The translations under genes and the position numbers were made by a program. The notes under the pieces are model-generated. The model saw only the letters and a program-made list of their open reading frames with translations. It ran no database searches and had not been told where the DNA came from. Of a DNA stretch of 64,000 nucleotides, positions 23,678-31,457 are shown piece after piece. The DNA lies in contig CAXMMQ010000007.1 of NCBI GenBank assembly GCA_963693035.2, positions 248,001 through 312,000 on the forward strand, read 5' to 3'. How positions within the stretch are numbered: position 1 is the first letter of the stretch; every line of letters starts with the position of its first letter. The stretch is from Lichenicoccus sp963693035 (lineage in GTDB: Bacteria > Pseudomonadota > Alphaproteobacteria > Acetobacterales > Acetobacteraceae).

Positions 23678-24565
23678 GTGGCCTCTGCCGTCCTCAACCT
23701 GGGTCCCGAGGGAAATCTCTCTCGCTACCTCCAGGATATCCGCAAGTTCCCAATGCTGGCTCCCGAGGAGGAGCTGGCTCTTTCCAAGAGGTGGCGCGAT
23801 CATGAAGACACCGCCGCCGCGCACAAACTCGTCACTTCTCATCTGCGACTCGTTGCCAAGATTGCAATGGGCTATCGCGGCTATGGCCTGCCGATCAGCG
23901 AATTGATCAGCGAAGGCAATGTCGGGATGATGCAGGCGGTCAAGCGCTTCGATCCAGAGCGCGGTTTCCGGCTTGCGACCTACGCGATGTGGTGGATTCG
24001 CGCCGCGATCCAGGAATATATTCTGCATAGCTGGTCGCTGGTGAAGATGGGCACCACCGCCGCCCAGAAGAAGCTGTTCTTCAACCTGCGTCGCCTCAAG
24101 GGCCAGATGCAGGCGATCGAGGACGGCGATTTGCGTCCTGAGCAGGTCGGGCAGATCGCCCGCTCCCTCTCAGTCTCCGAGCAGGACGTGGTCAACATGA
24201 ACCGTCGCCTGGCGGCGCCGGATCACAGCCTGAATGCACCGGTGCGCGCCGACAGCGAAGGCGAATGGCAGGACTGGCTGGTCGACGAGGGCGATAGCCA
24301 AGAGCAGGTGCTGGCCGAGCACGAGGAGTTCTCCGGTCGCAAGGCCCTGCTTGGCGAAGCGCTGCGGACCCTGAACGAGCGGGAGCGCCATATCCTGATC
24401 GAGCGCCGTCTCAACGAGGAGCCCGCGACCCTCGAAGACCTGTCGCAGGTCTACAACATCTCGCGCGAGCGGGTGCGGCAGATCGAGGTCAGGGCGTTCG
24501 AGAAGCTGCAAAAGGCGATGAAGACCCAGGTCACGACCCGTAGGATGTCGGACCAGGCCGCCTGA
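23678..24565 (+). CDS. rpoH: RNA polymerase sigma-32 factor RpoH
   Basis: 295 residues, GTG start with AAAGGAG seven bases upstream. Region 2 reads LRLVAKIAMGYRGYGLP, ELISEGNVGMMQAVKRFDPE and GFRLATYAMWWIRAAIQEYI; the RpoH box QKKLFFNLRR follows at about 129-138. Region 4 ends with ISRERVRQIEVRAFEKLQ. It directs transcription of heat-shock genes. In alphaproteobacteria levels are set by promoters, mRNA structure and proteolysis; here the long leader could hold mRNA control. Confidence 0.96.
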   Translation: MASAVLNLGPEGNLSRYLQDIRKFPMLAPEEELALSKRWRDHEDTAAAHKLVTSHLRLVAKIAMGYRGYGLPISELISEGNVGMMQAVKRFDPERGFRLATYAMWWIRAAIQEYILHSWSLVKMGTTAAQKKLFFNLRRLKGQMQAIEDGDLRPEQVGQIARSLSVSEQDVVNMNRRLAAPDHSLNAPVRADSEGEWQDWLVDEGDSQEQVLAEHEEFSGRKALLGEALRTLNERERHILIERRLNEEPATLEDLSQVYNISRERVRQIEVRAFEKLQKAMKTQVTTRRMSDQAA

Positions 24566-24613
24566 CAGGTCCAGGCAGCGTTCGGCTTGGCAGCGGCATG
24601 ACCATGAGTATGA

Positions 24614-24648
24614 AGCAACGCCGCCCCGGCTCCCGGGGCGGCGTTGCT
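24614..24648. terminator. Strong hairpin between convergent genes
   Basis: AGCAACGCCGCCCCGG pairs perfectly with CCGGGGCGGCGTTGCT around a three-base loop (16 bp). It lies between rpoH and the convergent membrane-protein gene. There is no T-run, so it may act as a bidirectional terminator or block exonuclease decay of both messages. Confidence 0.6.
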
Positions 24649-24664
24649 CATGCGTCCTGCATCG

Positions 24665-25120
24665 TCAACCCTCCGGCAGGCTCCATTCCGCCTTGAGCGC
24701 CGCAAGTTCGCCCTCGATGAAGCGCTGACGCCGCGCAACCCGCAGCTCGGTGATCCAGCGCGCGGTGATGCAGGCCGCTTCGTTTGCAAACCAGCCTGTC
24801 GCCGCCGCGGTCCAGGCGAGCGGCAGGCCGCCGAGACGAGGCAGCAGCTCCAGGGTGGACGCGAGGTCGTGCGGACCCATCAGGAACAGCCGCAGGGTCT
24901 CGACTGACCCCGCAGCGGTGAACAGCGCGACGGTGCGGGTAAGAGGTCGCCCCGGCGCATCCTCTCCCGCCATCGACAGGATGATCGGCGCTCCCAGGAC
25001 CAGCAGCAGCAGGGCTGCTCCCGGCGAGACCGCAAGCACGACTCCTGCCGCCATGCCCTGCCACCAGCGCCAGCCGGAGGCCTTGTGCGGCTTCTTCGCC
25101 GGCTTCGCTTTGCGGCTCAT
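24665..25120 (-). CDS. Hypothetical membrane protein
   Basis: 151 residues. A basic start (MSRKAKPAKKPHKASGW) is followed by hydrophobic segments at about 24-50 and 88-112, so probably two to three helices, then a charged tail. It is 20 bases downstream of the pseudokinase gene and may form an operon with it. No family recognised. Confidence 0.65.
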   Translation of the reverse strand: MSRKAKPAKKPHKASGWRWWQGMAAGVVLAVSPGAALLLLVLGAPIILSMAGEDAPGRPLTRTVALFTAAGSVETLRLFLMGPHDLASTLELLPRLGGLPLAWTAAATGWFANEAACITARWITELRVARRQRFIEGELAALKAEWSLPEG

Positions 25121-25140
25121 CTGTCTCGATCAGGCATCGA

Positions 25141-27183
25141 TCAGGCCAGCATCTCGAACAGCAGCATACCCATGATGCAGACCAGGCCGCTGGCGGAGGC
25201 GGTATCCTGAGCGGCCTTTCGCGACGCCGCCTGCCGCTGCGGCGCGGCTGCAGCCTCGTCGTTCAGGGTCTGACTGAGCAGGATCGCCTGCTGGACGGCC
25301 TGCTCGCGTGCGGCGCCGTCATGCTCGCGTTCGGACTGGTCGATCACGAGGTCCAGCATCGCCTGCAGGTCGCCCTGGACGCACGCCGCCCGCAGCAACT
25401 GCGTCCTGCGCTCCCGCCGGCTGGCGCCGGGCCAGTCCTGCAAGGTCGGCAGGGTGGCGGACAGCAGGCTGGTCGCGAGGCGCGGCAGCGGGCCGCATCC
25501 GGTCTGGCGTTGGCAGCGCGCCAGTGCAACCAGGTCGCGAAGCTCCGGACCGGCCGCCGCCTGGCTCCGCGTCTCCTGTCCCGCATCGTCGGCGCGTGCT
25601 GCCAGGAAGGCGGACATCTCGGCATCCAGCAGCGGGCGCACCGAACCCGGCGTTGCGACCGCAGGACCCAACGGGACGGCCGGGGCCGCCGCCTCGAGGA
25701 CCAGGATCACCTCGGCCGAGGTGGCGGCCGCGACCTTGCTGCAGAGCGGCGCCGCGCAGGGCAGCAGCGGGTTGAGCATGTAGAGGGCGAGCAGGCACAG
25801 ATCATCGGCATCGAGCACCTGCGCCTCGCGCGCGAGGCGCGACGGGATGGCGGCGAGCAGATGGTGCGGCCGGTCCATCTGCAGCGACAGCCAGCGCGCC
25901 ACCATCTCGCGCGCCAGCATCGCCTCGACGAGCAAAGCCGCCGCACGCCGCTCGATCAGCGGCGGCTGCGCCAGCATGCCGGCGAGCAGGGCGCCGAGCC
26001 CATCCGGCCATAGCCAGACGCCACGCCAGAACAGCGGTGCCTCGGGATCCAGCAGGGCCACCAGGCGCAACATCGTGGTGTCGTCGGCAAGCGGCGTGCG
26101 CCGCTCCGCCGCCGCGTCCAGCCGCCGCAGCTCCTCGACATTGCCGCTCAGGACACTGTCCTCGGCATGCCGCCGGAGCCATTGCTCAAGCAGGCCCTGC
26201 CTGAGCAGGGCGAGTGCGGCCGCCGGCTGTTCGGCGGCCGCCAGCGCGAGGCTGCGGCAGTTCCAGGCTATGCGCTCCTGGACGGCAATCGGCCGGCTGG
26301 CGCGCAGCATGGTGCGCCGGATCACCCGGCGCTCGTGGATGCCATCTAGGCTGGTCAGCGAGGCCGCAGTCGGGCGGGCCGCCGGCTGCTCGGCCAGCAT
26401 GGCGCGCAGGATCTCCTGGAACCCCTGCGGCAGGCGCGCATCCTCGATGAGGGCTGCAAAGCTGCCCAGCTCCAGCTTGCGTCGCAGCACGTCCTGCCCA
26501 GACACCCCATCGAGGGGCATGCGCCGCCGCCACAACGCGAGCAGCAACACCCCGAGCGCATAGACATCGTCGGCGTAGCTGCCCTGCCCGCGCGCGTTCG
26601 GAGCGCAGACCAGGCTCTCCGGCGCCTCGAACGCCGCCGGCTGGTGCATCGCCGGCGGCGCCGCCCAACCGGGACCGAGGACGATGGCCCGGCCGGCCGG
26701 CGCCAGGTAGACATTGTCCGGCCTGATGGCGCGGTGGGTCAGCCCCACCATGTGCAACCGCTCGAGAGCGGCGGCCGCCGGGCGCAGGACGTGCGTCAGC
26801 AACGCATTGCCGGTCCAGGGCGTGACGAGCGAGGCGAGTGAAGCTCCCGGCGGCATCTGCGCGATGATCCAGGTGTCGCTCCCGAGGCTGCCATGCGCGA
26901 TCGGCGACAGCAGGCTCTCGTGCCGCACCGGGATATAGTTGGCGAGGCGCGCGCGGGATGGCGCACCACGCTGCACCTGCAGCGCGACGATGTCCGCGAA
27001 CTGGCCGCGGCGGTCCTCGGCGACAAAGGCCGGCACACCGCCGAAGAGGCCGGCGGGCTTGTTCGGCAGCACCGAGAACCGGCTGTCGATCAAGGCCGAC
27101 GCAGGCTGCGGCGCGGCAGTTTGTCCAGCCTTGACCACGCAACCCTCGCCCGCCTCACCCGCCACCGCCATCCTGCGCCGCAA
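25141..27183 (-). CDS. Membrane-anchored pseudokinase
   Basis: 680 residues. Residues about 35-290 have a serine/threonine kinase fold: catalytic-loop region HRAIRPDN at 150-157, APE-like FEAPESL, and the F-helix region YADDVYALGVLLLALW. The catalytic Asp is Ala152 and the DFG site reads LGPGW (169-173), so phosphotransfer is very unlikely. There is no P-loop Gly-rich motif. The rest is helical, and the last 20 residues form a C-terminal transmembrane anchor. Probably a scaffold or regulatory pseudokinase; its partner is unknown. Confidence 0.78.
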   Translation of the reverse strand: MRRRMAVAGEAGEGCVVKAGQTAAPQPASALIDSRFSVLPNKPAGLFGGVPAFVAEDRRGQFADIVALQVQRGAPSRARLANYIPVRHESLLSPIAHGSLGSDTWIIAQMPPGASLASLVTPWTGNALLTHVLRPAAAALERLHMVGLTHRAIRPDNVYLAPAGRAIVLGPGWAAPPAMHQPAAFEAPESLVCAPNARGQGSYADDVYALGVLLLALWRRRMPLDGVSGQDVLRRKLELGSFAALIEDARLPQGFQEILRAMLAEQPAARPTAASLTSLDGIHERRVIRRTMLRASRPIAVQERIAWNCRSLALAAAEQPAAALALLRQGLLEQWLRRHAEDSVLSGNVEELRRLDAAAERRTPLADDTTMLRLVALLDPEAPLFWRGVWLWPDGLGALLAGMLAQPPLIERRAAALLVEAMLAREMVARWLSLQMDRPHHLLAAIPSRLAREAQVLDADDLCLLALYMLNPLLPCAAPLCSKVAAATSAEVILVLEAAAPAVPLGPAVATPGSVRPLLDAEMSAFLAARADDAGQETRSQAAAGPELRDLVALARCQRQTGCGPLPRLATSLLSATLPTLQDWPGASRRERRTQLLRAACVQGDLQAMLDLVIDQSEREHDGAAREQAVQQAILLSQTLNDEAAAAPQRQAASRKAAQDTASASGLVCIMGMLLFEMLA

Positions 27184-27278
27184 GCATTAACAATTCCTTG
27201 CCGCCACCTCGCCGACAGGATGCGGCATGTGGCACAACGGCGGTCCTGGATACGGCACCGTTATCGGAGGCAATTAAA

Positions 27279-27668
27279 ATGGATCTCGAACACGCGCAGA
27301 TCCTCGCCCACCGCGCGATCGAGGCGGCGGCCCGGTTCGGCAAGCCGATCTGTGTCGCCATCTGCGACGAGCGCGGCCTGCTGTTGGCCTTCCTGCGCAT
27401 GGACGGCGCGCCGGCGCGCAGCGTCGAGTTGTCGCAGAACAAGGCCTACAGCGCGGCCAGGCTGGGCACGACCACCGCCGCGTTCCATGCCCGCATGCTA
27501 AGCGAGAACATGCCGGCCAGCTATTTCTGCGATACGCGCCTGACCGGCATGCCTGGCGGCAGCGCGGTCGTTGCCGCGGGCGGGAGTGTCGCCGGCGGCG
27601 TCGGCATCAGCGGGCTCTTGCCTGTCCAGGACCAGGAGATCGCCGACCTGCTGGTAGCGCAGGGATAG
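27279..27668 (+). CDS. GlcG/HbpS family protein
   Basis: 129 residues from the ATG at 27279 with GGAGG eight bases upstream. The fold signature AHRAIEAAARFGKPICVAIC, LLLAFLRMDGAPARSVEL, KAYSAARLG and MPGGSAVVAAGGSVAGGVGI matches PF03928 (GlcG, HbpS heme-binding, cob(I)alamin adenosyltransferase-associated). Members bind heme or small molecules; the role here is unknown. The next gene (a decayed sorbosone dehydrogenase) starts 26 bases later and may have been in its operon. Confidence 0.85.
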   Translation: MDLEHAQILAHRAIEAAARFGKPICVAICDERGLLLAFLRMDGAPARSVELSQNKAYSAARLGTTTAAFHARMLSENMPASYFCDTRLTGMPGGSAVVAAGGSVAGGVGISGLLPVQDQEIADLLVAQG

Positions 27669-27694
27669 GCGAGCCGGATGTCCTACGTCCACCG

Positions 27695-28748
27695 GTGAAA
27701 AGAACCGTAGCCGGCGGCCTCGCGGCGCTTCTTCTTTGTGCTGCCGCTCCCGGGCAGGAGGCGCTTGCGACGACCGTTCCGCATGGCGGGGATGACAGCC
27801 GGGACGCATCGGCGATGCTCCGGAGCGTCGAACTGCCGCCGGGCTTTCACATCGCGCTCTACGCCCTGGTGCCGGATGCGCTCGCGATCGCGGTCGATCC
27901 GACCAGCAAGGACGTCTTCGTCGGCACCGGCGGCAATACGGTCTGGGAGCTGTCCGGCAACGGGCACGGCAAGGTGTCCAGGGTCGCCGCCTTCGCACCG
28001 CAGCCGGCTTCGACCACCCGGGCGGCGTCTGCTTTGCCGCCGACGGCACGATGTTCGTCGTCGAGCCGGACCGGGTCATGGGCTTCGATCCGGTGGATGG
28101 CGCCGACGCGGAGGAACACGACGTCGTGCGGCAACGCCCGCCGGTCCCGCACGGCAGATCCGCCGACCAGGTTTTGCATGCCTGCCGGGTCGGTCCCGAC
28201 GACAGGCTCTACTCGCGGGCGATGCGATCGAGCGCATCGGGTTCGACGGCACCGGGTGCGCGCTCTACGCACCGCGCGCGCATGCGCTCGGACTGGATTT
28301 CGAACCGTGCAGCCGCACGCTCTGGTTCACCGACGACGTCCCCGGCGAGCTTCGTCGCGTCACCCGGGTCGGCCAGCATCTCCGGCCACACGACGATCAG
28401 GCCGTCACCCGGTCGATCGTCGCCGGGTTGTCGTTCTAAAACGGCACGATGGTTCCGGTGCGATATCGCGGCGGCATCTTCGGTATCCAGGAGCAGCCGC
28501 GAGACCAGCCGCGGCAACCTGGCCTGCTTATCATGTTCACCAGGCTGAAGTCCGAAGGCAAGGCGGCCGAACCGACGCTGTTCGCGCTAGCTGGCCGATG
28601 TCCGGGCAAGCCTCGCGCAGCCGACTCGTCGTTGTGCAGCCGCATCGGGACGGCTCCCTGCTGGTCCTCGGACAACGCCGCCGGCGCCCTGTACCGGATC
28701 ACCTGCGAGGGCGGGCGAGGCGAGGCCGCGGCCCGGACATCGCGCTAG
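27695..28748 (+). pseudogene. Decayed sorbosone/glucose dehydrogenase-like gene
   Basis: Pieces of one beta-propeller protein lie in successive frames: a signal peptide and PPGFHIALYALVPDALAIAV in the first frame, GGVCFAADGTMFVVEPDRVMGF in the second (from about 28005), ERIGFDGTGCALY, LGLDFEPCSRTLWFTDDVPGE in the third (from about 28215), and, after an in-frame TAA at 28437-28439, NGTMVPVRYRGGIFGIQEQP. The motif order fits L-sorbosone dehydrogenase/PQQ-type propeller proteins. At least two frameshifts and one stop make it inactive. It ends four bases inside the convergent deoR gene. Confidence 0.85.
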
Positions 28749-29491
28749 CCACGCGGCAACGTTCCGGTCTCGGTCACGATCTTCCCGAACTCCGCTGCGG
28801 CGGCGAAATGCACCGGTTTCACCTGCCCGAGCTTGCTGCTGTCGATCACCAGGATGCTGTGCTGCGCCTGAGCGATCACCGCACGCTTCACCGGCGCCTC
28901 GTTGAAGTTCGAGCAGGTGGCGCCGTTGCGGCCATCGAGACCGCCCGCCGAGATGAACGCCTTGTTGATGCCGATCCGCTGCAGGGCACGCAGCGCGTCA
29001 TCCGAGGTGAAGGTCGCGGACGACGCATGGAACAGGCCGCCCAGCAGGTAGAGCCTCGCACCGTCGAGCCGCGCCGCCACGGCCGCGATGTTCAGCGCGT
29101 AGCAGACGATGGTGAGATCGGAATCCTTCGGCAGAGCCGCCGCCAGGTGCGGCATCGTGGTGCCGCAATCGATAAAGATCGTGTCGCCGCGCGCCACCAG
29201 CCGTGCCGCATGTTCCCCGGCCAGGCGTTTCGCCTGCGCATGACTGTCGGTCTCGTCCTCCAGCCGGTAGCGCGAACGCGCGGCGGCGGAGGTCGCGATC
29301 ACATGGCCACCGAGCAGCTCGACTTCGCTCCCGGAGACCGCGAGGTCGCGCCGCACCGTCATGGCGGAAACGCCGAGCAGCTGCGCCGCCTCGGCGAGCC
29401 GCACCGAGCCGCGCTCGGCAACCAGCGCTGTCAGCTCGTCCAGCCGATCCCGACGGCGCCGGATGCCGATGCCATCTGCCAAACCCGCCAC
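28745..29491 (-). CDS. deoR: DeoR-family regulator
   Basis: 248 residues. N-terminal winged helix with VRLAEAAQLLGVSAMTVRRD, the DeoR signature. The C-terminal sensor domain carries IFIDCGTTM, FISAGGLDG and ILVIDSSKLGQVKP, which bind phosphorylated sugars in this family. It is divergent from deoC; it probably represses the operon until a pentose phosphate accumulates. Confidence 0.92.
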   Translation of the reverse strand: MAGLADGIGIRRRRDRLDELTALVAERGSVRLAEAAQLLGVSAMTVRRDLAVSGSEVELLGGHVIATSAAARSRYRLEDETDSHAQAKRLAGEHAARLVARGDTIFIDCGTTMPHLAAALPKDSDLTIVCYALNIAAVAARLDGARLYLLGGLFHASSATFTSDDALRALQRIGINKAFISAGGLDGRNGATCSNFNEAPVKRAVIAQAQHSILVIDSSKLGQVKPVHFAAAAEFGKIVTETGTLPRG

Positions 29492-29507
29492 CTTCCCGCC
29501 CTTGCCA

Positions 29508-29533
29508 ATGTGAGGTTTCTACCATATGTGAGG
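29508..29533. promoter_or_regulatory. Direct repeats, candidate DeoR operator
   Basis: Two exact copies of ATGTGAGG at 29508-29515 and 29526-29533, 18 bases apart, in the 79-base gap between deoR and deoC. Position between the divergent genes and spacing of close to two helical turns fit a DeoR-type operator. Confidence 0.5.
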
Positions 29534-29579
29534 ATCGTAACAAGCCGGGCGTGGCGCGGTCGGCCGGGAGATGACCAAG

Positions 29580-30269
29580 ATGCCGGAACAGTTCGATCCG
29601 AAGAGCCTCGCCGGCCTGATCGACCATACGATCCTCAAGCCGGACGCCACCACCGCGCAGGTTGAGAGCTATTGCGAGCAGGCGCTCCGGCACGGCTTCA
29701 GGTCGGTCTGCGTGAACCCGGTGCAGGTCAGGACCGTCGCCACCAGACTGGCCGGCAGCGCGGTGCGCACCTGCTCGGTGATCGGCTTCCCGCTCGGCAC
29801 CAGCACCAGCCGGATCAAGACCGCCGAGGCAGCAGCGGCCGTCGCGGACGGTGCTGCCGAGATCGACATGGTGATCGATATCGGGGCCCTGAAGGACGGC
29901 CGCAACGAGCAGGTCGGCGCCGACATCGCGGCCGTCCGCGAGGCCTGCCGCGGCGCGGTGCTCAAGGTGATCATCGAGACCTGCCTGCTCAACGACGACG
30001 AGAAGCGCACCGCCTGCCGGCTCGCCAAGGCGGCGGGAGCGGGTTTCGTCAAGACCTCGACAGGATTCTCGACCAGCGGAGCCACTCTGGCGGACGTGGC
30101 GCTGATGCGCGCCGAGGTCGGACCCGAGATGGGCGTCAAGGCTTCGGGCGGGATACGCACGCTGGAGGTGGCGCGTGCCATGGTAGAAGCGGGCGCCACG
30201 CGTCTCGGCACCAGTGCCGGCATTGCGATCATCAGCGAGGCGCCTGCCGGCGACGCGTCCGGCTACTAG
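29580..30269 (+). CDS. deoC: Deoxyribose-phosphate aldolase
   Basis: 229 residues from the ATG at 29580 (GGGAG nine bases upstream); an ATG at 29571 has no spacing to that site. The Schiff-base motif VIIETCLLNDDEKR and GFVKTSTGFSTSGAT with the catalytic Lys in KTSTGF, and VKASGGIRTLE are clear. It splits 2-deoxyribose 5-phosphate into glyceraldehyde 3-phosphate and acetaldehyde. First gene of a transport and kinase operon. Confidence 0.95.
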   Translation: MPEQFDPKSLAGLIDHTILKPDATTAQVESYCEQALRHGFRSVCVNPVQVRTVATRLAGSAVRTCSVIGFPLGTSTSRIKTAEAAAAVADGAAEIDMVIDIGALKDGRNEQVGADIAAVREACRGAVLKVIIETCLLNDDEKRTACRLAKAAGAGFVKTSTGFSTSGATLADVALMRAEVGPEMGVKASGGIRTLEVARAMVEAGATRLGTSAGIAIISEAPAGDASGY

Positions 30270-30313
30270 AGCTTTATCCGAGCGAGTAGCAGGTGGATCG
30301 GATGATGCTCTAG
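30266..30313. repeat. REP-like palindrome overlapping the deoC stop
   Basis: CTAGAGCTTTATCCGA and TCGGATGATGCTCTAG are arms of a 16-bp imperfect stem (14 pairs) around a 16-base loop. The pattern of CTAGAGC...TCCGA ends is shared with repetitive extragenic palindromes known in alphaproteobacteria. It covers the stop codon of deoC and could act as a terminator or RNA-stabilising element. Confidence 0.6.
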
Positions 30314-30372
30314 CTCCACACTCACCCCGCGCGGACACAGAAGCCGCGCTCGAGACAACCCGGAGACGTATC

Positions 30373-31437
30373 ATGAACGAGTTCAGCCGCCGCCAGTTCT
30401 CCAGCCTGACCGCAGCCACGCTTGCCGCCGGCTGGATCGTGCCGCGCACCGCCTGGGCCGATACTCCGGCGGTCGCCACCGCCGGCGTGCCGAAGACGAT
30501 CACCGCTAAAGCCACCAAGAAATATTCGATCGCCACCGTGGTGAAGGTGGACGGCATCGCCTGGTTCGACCGCATGCGTGTCGGCGTGAAGCAGTTCGGC
30601 GCCGATAACGGACACGACACCTGGATGGTCGGGCCGAGCCAGGCCGACGCCGCCGCCCAGGTGCAGATTGTCGAGACGCTGATCGGCCAGGGTGTCGACT
30701 CCATCTGCATCGTGCCGTTCTCGGTCGAGGCGGTCGAGCCGGTACTGCAGAAGGCGCGCGACCGCGGCATCGTGGTGATCTCGCACGAGGCCTCCAACCT
30801 GCAGGCCACCGACTACGACGTCGAGGCGTTCGACAACCACGCCTATGGCGCCAAGCTGATGCAGGTGCTGGCCAGGCAGATGGGCGAGCAGGGCAAGTAT
30901 ATCGCAACCGTCGGCAGCCTGACTTCGCAGTCGCAGAACGAGTGGATCGATGGCGGCGTCGCTTACCAGCAGCAGCATTCCCCGAAGATGCAGCAGGTGA
31001 CCAAGCGCATCGAGACCTATGACGACGCCACCACCGACTACAACAAGCTCAAGGAAATCCTCACCACCTATCCCGACCTCACCGGCATTTTGGGCGCGCC
31101 GATGCCGACTTCGGCCGGGGCCGGCCGCCTGATTGCCGAACGCGGCCTGAAGGGCAAGTTGTTCTTCTCCGGCACCGGCCTGGTGTCGGTGGCGGGTCAG
31201 TATCTCAAGGATGGCGACATCGAATACATCCAGTTCTGGGACCCGGCGGTGGCCGGCTACGCCATGAACATCCTGGCCGTGCTGGCGCTGACCAAGCAGC
31301 CGATCAAGGCCGGACTGAATATCGGGCTCACCGGCTATACCGACCTCAAGGCGAGCGATCCGCAGCGTGCCAACGTGCTGTTCGGGCAGGGCTGGGTCGG
31401 CGTCACCAAGGAAAACATGGGCCAGTACGACTTCTAG
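30373..31437 (+). CDS. Sugar ABC transporter substrate-binding protein
   Basis: 354 residues with a twin-arginine type signal peptide (SRRQFSSLTAATLAAGW). The rest is a periplasmic-binding-protein type 1 fold, closest in look to LsrB/RhaS: MVGPSQADAAAQVQIVETLI, SHEASNLQATDYDVEAFDNH and GTVGSLTSQSQNEWIDGGVAYQ-like segments. It is exported and captures the sugar for the two permeases. Substrate is inferred to be a deoxysugar from the operon. Confidence 0.88.
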   Translation: MNEFSRRQFSSLTAATLAAGWIVPRTAWADTPAVATAGVPKTITAKATKKYSIATVVKVDGIAWFDRMRVGVKQFGADNGHDTWMVGPSQADAAAQVQIVETLIGQGVDSICIVPFSVEAVEPVLQKARDRGIVVISHEASNLQATDYDVEAFDNHAYGAKLMQVLARQMGEQGKYIATVGSLTSQSQNEWIDGGVAYQQQHSPKMQQVTKRIETYDDATTDYNKLKEILTTYPDLTGILGAPMPTSAGAGRLIAERGLKGKLFFSGTGLVSVAGQYLKDGDIEYIQFWDPAVAGYAMNILAVLALTKQPIKAGLNIGLTGYTDLKASDPQRANVLFGQGWVGVTKENMGQYDF

Positions 31438-31457
31438 GTCCGGCTCCCGGGGTCCCC

